Notes: generated from the sequence alone by a model not told the origin. A stretch of DNA of 64,000 nucleotides from an uncultured Bacteroidales bacterium (GCA_934680015.1 CAKUSP010000009.1:33872-97871), one strand, 5' to 3'; counted from the stretch's first letter, positions 39,062 to 48,870 are shown. A program made the numbers and translations.

Positions 39062-39982
39062 ATGGAAAAGTATAGAGAATTGAGCATTCGGGAACTAAAA
39101 ACTCTTTTTCCCGACACGATAGTGAGCGACACTTTGTCAGATGATCTTTTCATAGAACAGATGCATTACTGTTCCAATATGGATATAATGCAATACCCTT
39201 GCAGATTTAAAGGCTATCTTGTGTTTTTTTGTAGTGAAGGTCAATTCGATATAGAGATTAACCTTAAAAAATTTACCGTTAAAAAAGATTCTTTATTCCT
39301 CTACACTCCCGGTAATATAGTAAGAGTAACTGAAGATCTAAGCGATGAAGCAAAAGAAGCTGTCAAATTCGGAGTTGTAGCTATCTCGACAGATCTTATG
39401 TCCACTACAAGGTTCGATTTCAATAAACTCTACGACGAGAGCCTGCGTCTATTAGAAAATCCTTGCGTAGTTCTAGAAGAAAAAGAAAAAACACTTTGCC
39501 GTGAGTATTTCTCGATGATTCAAAACGTTTCTTCTCTGCAGATACCTAATACTAAAGAATCCATTGCATCCTTAATGTCTTCCTTTTTCTATCTTATAGG
39601 TGCAATCTGGACTAATGGTCTATCGGAAGCTATAGAGAAGCATAATGATAATATATCTTCTACACGCTCTAAAGCCATACTTGAGGATTTTTTAAAGCTT
39701 GTTCGTGACTATCACACGCAGTATAGAGACCTTTCTTTTTATGCTGACAAACTGTATCTTACTCCTAAATATCTTTCTAAATTAATAAAAACGGTCAGCG
39801 GCAAATCAGCTCACGAATGGATAGATTCCTTCGTAATTTTGGAGGCTAAAAATCTGCTCAAATACTCCGATCTTAGTATCAAGAGCATCGTCTATGATCT
39901 GAATTTTCCTAATCAGACCACTTTCTACCGCTTTTTCAAGGCCAAAACCGGCCTCACTCCATCACAATATAGAAAGTCGTGA
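39062..39982 (+). CDS. AraC family transcriptional regulator
   Basis: 306 residues. The N-terminal part (1-170) is cupin-like (CRFKGYLVFFCSEGQFDIEINLKKFTVKKDSLFLYTPG). The C-terminal 100 residues carry two helix-turn-helix motifs: DLSFYADKLYLTPKYLSKLIKTVSG and SIKSIVYDLNFPNQTTFYRFFKAKTGLTPSQYR, the AraC signature. Divergent from the TolC operon, so a local regulator of that efflux system is the natural reading. Confidence 0.9.
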   Translation: MEKYRELSIRELKTLFPDTIVSDTLSDDLFIEQMHYCSNMDIMQYPCRFKGYLVFFCSEGQFDIEINLKKFTVKKDSLFLYTPGNIVRVTEDLSDEAKEAVKFGVVAISTDLMSTTRFDFNKLYDESLRLLENPCVVLEEKEKTLCREYFSMIQNVSSLQIPNTKESIASLMSSFFYLIGAIWTNGLSEAIEKHNDNISSTRSKAILEDFLKLVRDYHTQYRDLSFYADKLYLTPKYLSKLIKTVSGKSAHEWIDSFVILEAKNLLKYSDLSIKSIVYDLNFPNQTTFYRFFKAKTGLTPSQYRKS

Positions 39983-40008
39983 CTCCACTTTCCATTTTAT
40001 ATAAAAAA

Positions 40009-40032
40009 GAGGGCGACTTGAAAGTCGTCCTC
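40009..40032. terminator. Terminator between AraC gene and rubredoxin
   Basis: GAGGGCGACT (40009-40018) pairs with AGTCGTCCTC (40023-40032) with one G-T pair and a 4-nt loop. The A-run at 40003-40008 gives the T-run for the minus strand, so it mainly serves the rubredoxin gene. Confidence 0.88.
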
Positions 40033-40070
40033 AATAAATCATTCTCAATCTACAGTTTAGCGATAAACTT

Positions 40071-40235
40071 TTACTCGTCTACTGGGCTGAATTGATCTTT
40101 GCCCACTCCACAAACTGGACAAGTAAAATCATCTGGCAAATCCTCGAAAGCAGTTCCAGGAGCTATACCATTATCAGGATCACCTACGAGCGGATCATAT
40201 TCCCATCCGCACACATCACATACATACTTTTTCAT
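40071..40235 (-). CDS. Rubredoxin
   Basis: 54 residues. Two CxxC metal knuckles, YVCDVCGW (Cys6, Cys9) and [11 protein letters not shown] (Cys39, Cys42), bind one iron; [20 protein letters not shown] between them is the standard rubredoxin core. Rubredoxins carry single electrons, in anaerobes often to superoxide reductase or rubrerythrin for oxygen and peroxide detoxification. Single gene with its own terminator. Confidence 0.96.
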   Translation of the reverse strand: MKKYVCDVCGWEYDPLVGDPDNGIAPGTAFEDLPDDFTCPVCGVGKDQFSPVDE

Positions 40236-40326
40236 ATAATTCGATTTTAATCATTACTTTTCTATCCTCTACCTAATAAGTTCTAAGGACAAAAACCTGT
40301 ATATTCCACGCAAATAGCAAGCCAAA

Positions 40327-40737
40327 CTACCCTATTTCACTCTCATCTTCACCATACTTTCCGTCCTTAGCCTCAAAAATCACCGATGACTCAAGTGCTA
40401 AAATCGTATGCCAGGCACCGGCGGGAACGACACAACCAAATTGGCCCGCTTTAGGATCCATCAAATATCGCTCAATCTCGCGGAATTTACGCCCACTTTC
40501 TCCACTTTTCACTTCCTCATATATAATTTCTTCCGCCCGGCCGTTCAAAAGCAGCACCGTTTCAGTAGAATGCGGATGACGATGAATCGGAACGCAAGTT
40601 CCTGGAAGCAAAGCATTAAGCATTCTTTGGCTATGGTCTTCGGATGTAGTCCGCATATCATAATTTTGCCTTAGACGCGGATTTTTCCCCGCCTGAGCGA
40701 GTAATTCATCCAAAAAAGACTTATCAATAGATTTCAT
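40327..40737 (-). CDS. WbuC family cupin metalloprotein
   Basis: 136 residues, a one-domain cupin. Metal-binding pattern: CVPIHRHPHSTETVLLLNGRAE (three His and one Glu) and PAGAWHTI. The start MKSIDKSFLDELLAQAGKNPRLRQNYDMR with the N-x-H-x-R segment (DHSQRMLNALLPG) is typical of WbuC-like proteins. WbuC genes are often found in O-antigen clusters but none is present here; the reaction is not known. Confidence 0.82.
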   Translation of the reverse strand: MKSIDKSFLDELLAQAGKNPRLRQNYDMRTTSEDHSQRMLNALLPGTCVPIHRHPHSTETVLLLNGRAEEIIYEEVKSGESGRKFREIERYLMDPKAGQFGCVVPAGAWHTILALESSVIFEAKDGKYGEDESEIG

Positions 40738-40804
40738 ATATTTACATTAAATAAGTAATCCCCTTACGAAATATGAGTTCACTCTCTTTAAGTACAGGTG
40801 CCAC

Positions 40805-42502
40805 TCAATTCATTAAAAGCATCATGATCTGTGCGGAAATCACGCGAAGAAATATTCCTGCAGGATATACAGTGGCGTAGGAAACTGATGGTTCATCATC
40901 TTCCACTGTACTGAGTGCATAATTAAGCGCGATAGGATTGGCCATAGAGCCACACAACATTCCTATATTCGAAGCGTATGAGACACCGAACCACTTGGAA
41001 GCGATAAACCCAAACAATAGAACAGGAACCATAGCAAGAAGTATACTAAGTGCGATCCATAATAATCCCTCGGGCCTAAACACGGTTTCAAAAAACCCTG
41101 GGCCAGCACTAAGTCCTAGACCAGCAAGATAAACCGTAAGGCCGAGCTGACGAAGCATCATATTGGCACTCATCGTGGTATAAGTACTAAAATGCAGACG
41201 AGAGCCAAAGGCTCCCATAAGAATACCCACCACAATAGCACCACCCGCAAGTCCTAATTTAACAGGCACACTCATCCCTGGTATAGCGATAGGAATAGAT
41301 CCCACGATAAGTCCGAAGATTATTCCCACGAAAATAGCGAGTAGATTAGGATTCCGCAGCTCTTTTTCTTGATTACCTAACACTGATGCAACATTATCTA
41401 TAGCTTTTTCTTGACCTACAATAGTGAGTTTATCCCCTATTTGAAGCCGAAGACTGCTGGAAGGCAAAATGTCTATACCTGCACGATTTACCCTGGTAAT
41501 GTTAATGCTGTAAGCATTCCGAAGATGTAAATCGCCCAATTTAGCACCATTAATATTACTTTTAGTCACCAGTACATGCCTTGATACAAGTGTTCCATCT
41601 ATATGATTCCAATCGATATCCTTCTTATTCCAATCTTTATGGACAATCTGTCCGAAAAGTTCCTCTACCTTACCGACCTCACTTTCTTTAGACATAACGA
41701 GCACATGCTCTCCCTTTTCAAGTATCGTATCTCCGTTAGGGATAATCACAATTCCCTGATTAGCATCGTCTTCCTGTGGGCCGTTGAACTTCCACACACG
41801 GGAAACCACCAAGTGTGGGTGGACACCTTTCATAATAGTTTTTATATCCTTGCCGAATATCTGAGGGTTTGTCACGCGAAGTTCCGTGACAAAAGTAGGG
41901 TTTTCGTGCACTCCAGAAGTGGTCGTTCCATTTTTACAAAAAATGGTTCGTAAAATAATTATGCTGACTATTACGCCTATAATACCAAACGGATAACCTA
42001 CTGCACAAGCCATAGCCATCTGATTGGATAAATCGCTAGCCCCTGGTGTAATTTCTAAAAGTGATTGCTGTGCAGCACCAAGCATAGGGGTATTAGTCAC
42101 AGCACCTGTTAGCAATCCCATCGATACTGGAAAAGAAATACCGAATATACATGGAATAAGCATACAGAGTAGTGAGCCTAGAATCAAAACGCCGAAGGCC
42201 AAAAGGTTCAGTTTTAACCCACCCTTTTTAAGTGATGGGAAAAAACTTGGCCCCACTTGTAAGCCTAAAACATATATAAAAAGAATCAAGCCGAAATTCT
42301 GAGCCAGAGAAAGCATCTTTGGATCTATTTCGAGCCCGAAATGACCTGCCAATATACCTGCAAAAAACACGAAAGTAATTCCAAGCGAAACTCCTTTAAA
42401 CTTAATTTTACTAAGCAAAAGCCCCACAGCGCAAATAAGCGAAAGCACTATTATGGCTTGGATGAAAGTCTGATTGACAAATAGTTCCGTGAACCAATTC
42501 AT
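40805..42502 (-). CDS. YidE/YbjL (AspT-type) putative transporter
   Basis: 565 residues: two membrane halves (about 10-190 and 395-565), each with the glycine-rich Asp-Al_Ex pattern (ALGLLTGAVTNTPMLGAAQQSL-like; GMLCGSMANPIALNYAL), separated by two RCK_C/TrkA_C domains (about 205-290 and 295-385). This is the aspartate:alanine exchanger family architecture. The substrate of YidE-type members is unknown. Stands alone with its own leader. Confidence 0.9.
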   Translation of the reverse strand: MNWFTELFVNQTFIQAIIVLSLICAVGLLLSKIKFKGVSLGITFVFFAGILAGHFGLEIDPKMLSLAQNFGLILFIYVLGLQVGPSFFPSLKKGGLKLNLLAFGVLILGSLLCMLIPCIFGISFPVSMGLLTGAVTNTPMLGAAQQSLLEITPGASDLSNQMAMACAVGYPFGIIGVIVSIIILRTIFCKNGTTTSGVHENPTFVTELRVTNPQIFGKDIKTIMKGVHPHLVVSRVWKFNGPQEDDANQGIVIIPNGDTILEKGEHVLVMSKESEVGKVEELFGQIVHKDWNKKDIDWNHIDGTLVSRHVLVTKSNINGAKLGDLHLRNAYSINITRVNRAGIDILPSSSLRLQIGDKLTIVGQEKAIDNVASVLGNQEKELRNPNLLAIFVGIIFGLIVGSIPIAIPGMSVPVKLGLAGGAIVVGILMGAFGSRLHFSTYTTMSANMMLRQLGLTVYLAGLGLSAGPGFFETVFRPEGLLWIALSILLAMVPVLLFGFIASKWFGVSYASNIGMLCGSMANPIALNYALSTVEDDEPSVSYATVYPAGIFLRVISAQIMMLLMN

Positions 42503-42623
42503 ATACTTTCTTAACTATAAAAACCAGCTATTTTTTTATATGCGAAATGACTAATATGAACTTAATGGTTTCTTGTTTCCAATCCATCAAATACCACTCC
42601 CCATTTAGCACAATTTGCCAAAG

Positions 42624-42659
42624 AAAAAGGGATGCCCATGAACTTTCTGGTCACCCCTT
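42624..42659 (-). terminator. rpmH terminator
   Basis: On the reverse strand AAGGGGTGACC and GGGCATCCCTT form a stem with one wobble and one mismatch around an 11-nt loop, followed by five T. It lies 22 bp after the L34 stop. Confidence 0.8.
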
Positions 42660-42681
42660 CTGCCTATTCTTTTGCGAAAGA

Positions 42682-42834
42682 TTAATAGCGATCTTCCGAA
42701 GAAACAGTTAACTTCTTGCGTCCATGACGGCGACGTGCATTAAGAACTCTGCGTCCATTTGCAGTAGCCATACGCTCACGAAAACCATGCTTGTTAACTC
42801 TCTTACGATTTGATGGTTGAAATGTCCTTTTCAT
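42682..42834 (-). CDS. rpmH: 50S ribosomal protein L34
   Basis: 50 residues, highly basic, with the invariant [11 protein letters not shown] start, [16 protein letters not shown] core and [11 protein letters not shown] normal length for L34. A good promoter lies at 42870-42901 inside the end of rsmG. No rnpA follows on this strand, unlike the order in many other phyla. Confidence 0.98.
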   Translation of the reverse strand: MKRTFQPSNRKRVNKHGFRERMATANGRRVLNARRRHGRKKLTVSSEDRY

Positions 42835-42869
42835 ATTTTATACTTTTTTAATTTGCAAAATCGGGACGG

Positions 42870-42901
42870 CAAAGATACTATTTTCTTATCTCAATTACAA
42901 A
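42870..42901 (-). promoter_or_regulatory. rpmH promoter overlapping the 3' end of rsmG
   Basis: Reverse-strand TTTG (42898-42901), 20 nt, TATCTTTG (42870-42877), the Bacteroidota consensus. Predicted leader about 30 nt before the L34 ATG. Confidence 0.75.
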
Positions 42902-43474
42902 TTTTTCGTTAAAATATTCGTCGTCCAGCCATTGAGATACTGGCCATACAGTGATTTTCGAATAGTCAAGGTGAAATTTTTTACACAGCTCCTCGATTTC
43001 CGAAGAAACATCACCGCCTTTTAAATACAAAATGCTTTTAGAATACTTTCCCTTTACCCAAGGGTAAAAATTTGCCAATGAAGTAACAGCACGCGAAACT
43101 ACATAATCATATATACCCTCAAGAGTTTCTGCCCTAGCGTTAACACACTTTACATTTTTAAGGCCTAACTCTTCACTAATAGACTGAGCCACAAGCACCT
43201 TTTTCTTTATGGAATCACAAAGGGTGAATTGGCACGAAGGCATAGACATAGCGAGTGGAACCCCCGGAAAGCCACCACCAGTTCCCACATCCAATATTTT
43301 CAGCCCATCTATGGGTCTGCCTTGACTCTTTAAATATTCCAATATAGATAAAGAATGTAAAAAATGATGTTCGAAAAGATTATCAACATCTTTTCTGGAT
43401 ACAACATTAATCTTCGAATTCCATTCCCGATACAGAGCACAAGCCCTTGAAAAATCTTCTTTTCTATATAACAT
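42878..43474 (-). CDS. rsmG: 16S rRNA (guanine527-N7)-methyltransferase
   Basis: 198 residues, class I SAM methyltransferase. Motif I ILDVGTGGGFPGVPLAMSMP, with the RsmG-specific GGGFPG; then DSIKKKVLVAQSISEELGLKNV and the VVSRAVTSL motif. It makes m7G527 in 16S rRNA; its loss gives low-level streptomycin resistance in other bacteria. The start overlaps the end of the sigma-factor gene by 11 nt. Confidence 0.95.
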   Translation of the reverse strand: MLYRKEDFSRACALYREWNSKINVVSRKDVDNLFEHHFLHSLSILEYLKSQGRPIDGLKILDVGTGGGFPGVPLAMSMPSCQFTLCDSIKKKVLVAQSISEELGLKNVKCVNARAETLEGIYDYVVSRAVTSLANFYPWVKGKYSKSILYLKGGDVSSEIEELCKKFHLDYSKITVWPVSQWLDDEYFNEKFVIEIRK

Positions 43475-44060
43475 CTGCTTCAGATTTCATTTTATCAATC
43501 ATATCTTTAGCGCGTCGAATGCGAGTGCGCACCGTATTCAACTCAAGCCCCATTTCCTCCGCTATCTCCTTATACTGCAAGCCATCGATAAGCCTTTTAT
43601 GAGCCACATCCCTATATAGTGGAGGAAGAGCATCTATAAAACCTCTCGTACGATTCTCGTCTTCATCTCTTATTATTGACTCCAACGGCGTATCCACTTG
43701 ATCCACTACAGAATCCATAACGGAATCCGCCGTAGAAGAAGAATCCAAGGACACGATTCCACTACTCTTTCGCTTCTCACTTTCCAACATATCCAGTGTA
43801 GTATTCTTAGCTATCGTTATTAGCCAAGTAGAAAAAGAGCTACGCGACGGGTCATAAGAATTAATCTGCCTGAATGCCTTTTCAAAACTTCTCGAGCAAA
43901 TATCGTCAATCATAAATTCGTCTCTAATGTGCATAGAGGAAATCAGATAGTTCTTAAGAGATTCTATATACGCATCCCAAAGTGCCGTAAAAGCTCTGCC
44001 ATCACCGATAATGGCACGCCTGATCAACTCGTCAATGGGCTTCAAGCCAGTCTTTGCCAT
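43464..44060 (-). CDS. ECF-like sigma-70 family sigma factor
   Basis: About 198 residues from ATG at 44060 (an upstream ATG at 44072 adds four residues). Region 2: DEFMIDDICSRSFEKAFRQINSYDPSRSSFSTWLITIAKN. Region 4: LPPLYRDVAHKRLIDGLQYKEIAEEMGLELNTVRTRIRRAKDMI. Regions 1 and 3 are missing, as in ECF sigma factors. No anti-sigma gene is adjacent. The 5' end overlaps the 3' end of polA by 29 nt, so it is probably read together with polA. Confidence 0.88.
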   Translation of the reverse strand: MAKTGLKPIDELIRRAIIGDGRAFTALWDAYIESLKNYLISSMHIRDEFMIDDICSRSFEKAFRQINSYDPSRSSFSTWLITIAKNTTLDMLESEKRKSSGIVSLDSSSTADSVMDSVVDQVDTPLESIIRDEDENRTRGFIDALPPLYRDVAHKRLIDGLQYKEIAEEMGLELNTVRTRIRRAKDMIDKMKSEADVI

Positions 44061-46668
44061 AATTACATTCAACTGTAAGCGGAACAGAAAGCTTAATCAC
44101 TCCCTCCATCCGCTCCACCAACATTTTCTTAACTATATCTATTTCATCATTAGGAACTTCCAGCACTAGTTCGTCGTGTATCTGAAGCACTAGATGAGAA
44201 TGCAGTTTCTTTTTTTCCAATTCGTTCTGAACCCCTATCATGGCCAATTTTATTATATCAGCTGCCGTTCCCTGTATAGGAGCATTTATAGCATTTCGCT
44301 CAGCCATGGAGCGCACATTACCATTACGTGAATTTACATCAGGAACATATCGCCTGCGACCAAAAAGAGTCTGCACATATCCGTTTTTTCTAGCATCATC
44401 CAATACCTTATCCAAGAACAAACGTATGCTTGGGAACGATGCATAATAGTCAGAGATGAGTTTGGATGCCTCGGTTCGCGATATCTTCAGTCTCTGGGCC
44501 AATCCGAACGCACTAATCCCATACATTATTCCGAAATTGGCAGTCTTGGCCTTACGCCTTTCTTCTGGCGTCACATCCTCAAGCCTCTTTCCGAATATCT
44601 TAGCTGCCATGGTTTTATGAATGTCCTCACCATCTTTAAATGCTTTTATCATATGCTCGTCACCACAACAATGCGCCATAACACGAAGTTCTATCTGCGA
44701 ATAATCCGCTGACATCACCACGCTCCCCTGCGGTGCGACAAATGCCTTACGTATCTGCTGTCCATCTTCTGTACGAATAGGGATATTTTGAAGATTAGGA
44801 GAACTACTACTAAGACGACCTGTAGCCGTAAGAGCCTGATTAAATGTGGTATGAACACGTCCATCCCTTGGAGAAACATATCCTGGTAACGGCTCTATAT
44901 ACGTGGAAAGCAATTTTCTGGTGCCTCTGTACTCTAAAATATCCTCCACTATCGGATTTTTATCCGCGAGTGCAGAAAGCGTCTCCTCATCAGTAGGCCA
45001 ACTCCCCTTTCCAGTTCGTTTCACTTTAGAATCTATTTGAAGTTTTTCGAAAAGAAGTTCGCCTAACTGCTTAGGGGAAGCAACATTCAAATTAGGATTA
45101 TCAGCCACCTCACGTATTCTCCTTTCACATTCTGACATTCGCTCTTTTAAAGAACGAGTAAAATCCTTTAACACAGATACATCTATACGCACCCCATAAC
45201 TTTCCATGATATAAAGCACCCTTATCAAAGGCTCTTCTATGCTGTCATATATGCTGCGCATCGAGTCCAATGCTTCATAGATCAAAGGAGCACACTTCCA
45301 TATAGCAAGCGCAATCTCTCTACAGCTATGCCCAGCATCTTCTTCAAGACGACCTTCTTGCTGTGGCTCATCAAAAAGGCTCAATGTAACTGCCTGGCCT
45401 TCTTGTCTTTCCAAATCCACGCCCAGAAATTCTTTCACTATTGCATCTAAGTGATGATTCCTTTCAGGATTCAACACATAATGCAAAAGTTCCACATCCA
45501 TTAATCTACCCTTAAGTTCTATCCCAGCGTTGCGAAGTCTTGACATCTGTCCCTTAATAGAATAGCCCCTTTTTTCTATGGATGCATCTTCCAATAGGAC
45601 TTTGGCCTCTGCTATCGGGCCTGTGTACACAGCCTCTCCTACACATATACTCACATACTGAGAGTCAGTATGGATGGAAAGCGACTTGGCGCAAATAGCA
45701 GCACTCTGAATTTCTGAAAAAGAAACTTGTCTAAAACTAAGAGTATCTTTTTTCTTAGATTCTTCATTCTTTTCCATAATCGGCCCTAAAAGCTCCACCT
45801 TCCATAATGAGTCTATCAAGCGAGCAATCGAAGGCATCTGGTAGTAATCTATGTATGACTTAATTTTCGCGCCTATGGATGAAGATAGTTTCATTTGCGA
45901 CAGTTCCACATCTATAGGCACATCGGTGCGTATCGTCACAAGTTCTTTACTTAGAGCGATATGATCCTTGGCTGACTCTAGCATAGCCTTTTGACGAGCA
46001 GTCAGTTCATCCAGATGAGCATATATATTTTCCAAGCTTCCATACATGACCAATAACTTAGATGCCCCGACAGGGCCAATGCCCTGTACTCCAGGAACAT
46101 TATCAGAAGCATCGCCACATAAAGCAAGCATATCTATAACCTGTGAGGTGGAGCTAAGACCATATTTATCGCATATTTGCTTTACACTCAAAATCTCGCT
46201 ATCCGTTCCTCCTTTTCCAGGTTTCAACTGATATATACCGGGACCTACCAACTGCCCGTAATCTTTGTCAGGTGTCACCATGTAAATATCCATATCAGTC
46301 GAATGGAAGCGCTTGGCCACAGTTCCAATCACATCATCCGCTTCAAAATCAGGAACCATAAGTACCGGGATGTCAAGAGCTTTCACAATATTAGTCAGTG
46401 GTTCAAGCGAGTCAATTACTAGTTGAGGAGTTTCGCCACGGTTGGCCTTATAGGCAGGGTATAGTCTATTTCGAAAAGTTCCCCCAGGAGGGTCAAAAGA
46501 AACAGCAATATGAGTCGGATGTTCCCGACCGATAAGATCCAAAAGGTATCTTGTAAATCCAAAGATGATGGACGTATCCTCTCCGCGACTATTTACCATG
46601 GGACGCCCTAAGAACGCATAATACATCTTGAAAATAAGGGCGTGTCCATCTATTAAAAAAAGCTTCAT
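44032..46668 (-). CDS. polA: DNA polymerase I
   Basis: 878 residues, shorter than the common 920-940. 5'-3' nuclease domain (1-290) with FLIDGHALIFKMYYA, VPDFEADDVIGTVAKR and DNVPGVQGIGPVGA. The 3'-5' exonuclease-like section (about 310-470) lacks the Asp-x-Glu of active proofreading (the motif position reads SIHTDSQYVS), so it looks structural only, as in Taq. Polymerase domain (about 480-878): ATGRLSSSSPNLQNIPIRT, SADYSQIELRVMAHC, RRKAKTANFGIMYGISAFG, and LQIHDELVLEVP. It overlaps tadA by 4 nt. Confidence 0.96.
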   Translation of the reverse strand: MKLFLIDGHALIFKMYYAFLGRPMVNSRGEDTSIIFGFTRYLLDLIGREHPTHIAVSFDPPGGTFRNRLYPAYKANRGETPQLVIDSLEPLTNIVKALDIPVLMVPDFEADDVIGTVAKRFHSTDMDIYMVTPDKDYGQLVGPGIYQLKPGKGGTDSEILSVKQICDKYGLSSTSQVIDMLALCGDASDNVPGVQGIGPVGASKLLVMYGSLENIYAHLDELTARQKAMLESAKDHIALSKELVTIRTDVPIDVELSQMKLSSSIGAKIKSYIDYYQMPSIARLIDSLWKVELLGPIMEKNEESKKKDTLSFRQVSFSEIQSAAICAKSLSIHTDSQYVSICVGEAVYTGPIAEAKVLLEDASIEKRGYSIKGQMSRLRNAGIELKGRLMDVELLHYVLNPERNHHLDAIVKEFLGVDLERQEGQAVTLSLFDEPQQEGRLEEDAGHSCREIALAIWKCAPLIYEALDSMRSIYDSIEEPLIRVLYIMESYGVRIDVSVLKDFTRSLKERMSECERRIREVADNPNLNVASPKQLGELLFEKLQIDSKVKRTGKGSWPTDEETLSALADKNPIVEDILEYRGTRKLLSTYIEPLPGYVSPRDGRVHTTFNQALTATGRLSSSSPNLQNIPIRTEDGQQIRKAFVAPQGSVVMSADYSQIELRVMAHCCGDEHMIKAFKDGEDIHKTMAAKIFGKRLEDVTPEERRKAKTANFGIMYGISAFGLAQRLKISRTEASKLISDYYASFPSIRLFLDKVLDDARKNGYVQTLFGRRRYVPDVNSRNGNVRSMAERNAINAPIQGTAADIIKLAMIGVQNELEKKKLHSHLVLQIHDELVLEVPNDEIDIVKKMLVERMEGVIKLSVPLTVECNYGKDWLEAH

Positions 46669-47099
46669 CTCTTTGATTTGAAATAATTTGACACTATATT
46701 AGAGCATTCATCTTCAAGAACCCCAGATGTAACTGTAGTTTTAGGGTGAAGTAGCGAAGGTGAAAAAAGTGAATAACCGCGCTTAGGATCAGATGCTCCA
46801 TACACGATTCTCGACACTTGCGCCCACGCTAGCGCTGCGGCACACATAGGACATGGTTCTACTGTTACATAAATAGTGCAGTCACTAAGATATTTACCTC
46901 CTATGGCTTGAGTTGCAGCCGTGAGTGCTATCATCTCGGCGTGTGCCGTAGGATCATTAAGTATCTGTGTCATATTATGCCCTTTACCTATCACTCTGCC
47001 ACGACACACAACTACGGCACCTACCGGCACTTCATCTTGCGATGCTGCCATCGCCGCCTGGGCCAATGCCATCTTCATGTATTTCACATCATCTTCCAT
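46665..47099 (-). CDS. tadA: tRNA-specific adenosine deaminase
   Basis: 144 residues, zinc-dependent cytidine-deaminase fold. Catalytic TAHAEMIAL (His and Glu) and zinc ligands in EPCPMCAAALAWAQ; EVPVGAVVV start. TadA converts the wobble A34 of tRNA-Arg(ACG) to inosine. Its ATG directly follows the ettA stop codon and its own stop overlaps the polA start, so ettA-tadA-polA are read as one unit. Confidence 0.92.
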   Translation of the reverse strand: MEDDVKYMKMALAQAAMAASQDEVPVGAVVVCRGRVIGKGHNMTQILNDPTAHAEMIALTAATQAIGGKYLSDCTIYVTVEPCPMCAAALAWAQVSRIVYGASDPKRGYSLFSPSLLHPKTTVTSGVLEDECSNIVSNYFKSKR

Positions 47100-48776
47100 T
47101 TATTCCATCAATTTACGATATTTAAAGCGTTTAGGCTCCACATTACCAAGCCTTTGCTTCTTATTTTCCTCGTACTCAGAATAACTACCTTCGAAAAAAT
47201 ACACTTGACTATCACCCTCGAATGCCAATATATGTGTAGCGATCCTATCCAAAAACCATCGATCGTGACTAACCACTACGGCACATCCGGCGAATCCGTC
47301 GAGGCCCTCCTCCAAAGCCCTTATAGTATTGACATCCACATCGTTAGTCGGCTCATCCAGTAGCAGTACATTACCTTCGTCTTTTAGGGTTAATGCCAGA
47401 TGAAGACGATTCCTTTCACCTCCTGAAAGCACACCGCATAATTTTTCTTGATCCGCTCCGGAAAAATTAAATCTGCTTACCCATGAACGAGCATTAATAT
47501 CCTTATTCCCAAGACGTATCCACTCAGAATTATCGGCAATGGTCTGAAATACCGTCTTATCCGGATCTATACTCTTATGTTGCTGGTCCACATAGGCTAT
47601 TTTAGCGGTTTCTCCTATTTCAACTGTACCGGTGTCAGGATTTTCAAGTCCCATAATAAGTCTAAATAGCGTAGTCTTTCCAGCTCCGTTAGGTCCTATA
47701 ACACCCACTATACCAGCAGGTGGGAGGACAAAATTCAAGTTCTCAAATAGAATTTTATCGCCGTATGATTTGCTGACATTATGAAATTCTATGACTCTAT
47801 TACCCAAGTGAGGGCCGTTAGGAATATAAATCTCCAGATTATTTTCCTTTTCTTTCACATCTGCGGATGCCAATTTTTCATATGCTCCCAAACGCGCCTT
47901 TTGCTTGGCATGTCGAGCTTTGGGGGCCATCTTCACCCACTCAAGTTCCCTTTCAAGCGTCTTCCTACGCTTACTCTCCTGCTTTTCTTCCATGGCCAGG
48001 CGCTTGCTCTTCTGTTCAAGCCAACTTGAATAATTACCCTTCCATGGAATTCCTTCTCCCCTATCTAATTCCAAAATCCATCCAGCCACATTGTCAAGGA
48101 AATATCTATCGTGTGTTACGGCTATGACGGTACCTTTATATTGTTGAAGATGAGACTCCAGCCATTGTATACTTTCGGTATCAAGATGGTTAGTAGGCTC
48201 GTCCAGCAAAAGCACATCCGGCTGACGCAGCAATAGCCTGCATAAGGCGACACGCCTTCTCTCTCCTCCTGAAAGATTTTTTATAAGAGCATCTGGAGCT
48301 GGACATTGAAGAGCATCCATGGCGCGCTCTAATTTAGAGTCTATCTCCCATCCGTCGCAGTGTTCTATCTTTTCAGTGAGTTCTCCCTGTCTTTCAATAA
48401 GTTCAGCCATCTGTTCATCAGAAAGTGGCTCACAGAATTTCATGCTGATGGCATTATATTCGTCAAGAATATCCATTATCTCCTGCACACCCTCACGAAC
48501 CACTTCTATTACCGTTTTATTCGGATCCATCTGAGGCTCCTGCTCAAGATATCCTACAGAATAGCCTGGAGCCCAAACCACCTCTCCTTTATAGGATTTC
48601 TCCACCCCGGCTATTATTTTAAGCAAAGTGGACTTTCCCGATCCATTCAGACCTATAATGCCAATCTTGGCCCCATAGAAAAAAGACAAGTAAATGTCCT
48701 TTAAAATCACCTTATTATTATGAGGAAGGACCTTTCCCACCCCATTCATCGAAAAAATTATCTTTTCGTCTGCCAT
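47100..48776 (-). CDS. ettA: Energy-dependent translational throttle protein EttA (ABC-F)
   Basis: 558 residues with two ATPase halves and no membrane part. Walker A GLNGSGKSTLLKI and GPNGAGKTTLFRL; signatures LSGGERRRVALCR and LSGGERNRLHLAL; Walker B VLLLDEPTNHLD and VLLLDEPTNDVD. The linker carries the basic P-site tRNA-interaction motif region (EKQESKRRKTLERELEWV). EttA binds the ribosomal E site and gates the first peptide bond by ADP/ATP ratio. First gene of the ettA-tadA-polA-sigma-rsmG block. Confidence 0.95.
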   Translation of the reverse strand: MADEKIIFSMNGVGKVLPHNNKVILKDIYLSFFYGAKIGIIGLNGSGKSTLLKIIAGVEKSYKGEVVWAPGYSVGYLEQEPQMDPNKTVIEVVREGVQEIMDILDEYNAISMKFCEPLSDEQMAELIERQGELTEKIEHCDGWEIDSKLERAMDALQCPAPDALIKNLSGGERRRVALCRLLLRQPDVLLLDEPTNHLDTESIQWLESHLQQYKGTVIAVTHDRYFLDNVAGWILELDRGEGIPWKGNYSSWLEQKSKRLAMEEKQESKRRKTLERELEWVKMAPKARHAKQKARLGAYEKLASADVKEKENNLEIYIPNGPHLGNRVIEFHNVSKSYGDKILFENLNFVLPPAGIVGVIGPNGAGKTTLFRLIMGLENPDTGTVEIGETAKIAYVDQQHKSIDPDKTVFQTIADNSEWIRLGNKDINARSWVSRFNFSGADQEKLCGVLSGGERNRLHLALTLKDEGNVLLLDEPTNDVDVNTIRALEEGLDGFAGCAVVVSHDRWFLDRIATHILAFEGDSQVYFFEGSYSEYEENKKQRLGNVEPKRFKYRKLME

Positions 48777-48870
48777 TTTTACTAATGTCGCAAGGCTTTA
48801 TTTATTAAAAGATTCGCGTGGTGCCTTGCAAGACATTTCCACCACACTGCACTATTAAGAAGCCTGTACT

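Noticed and set aside
48792..48833. GCAAGGC/GCCTTGC inverted repeat between glpK and ettA
   Set aside because: A 7-bp stem with a long loop and no T-run; not enough to call a terminator or regulatory RNA.
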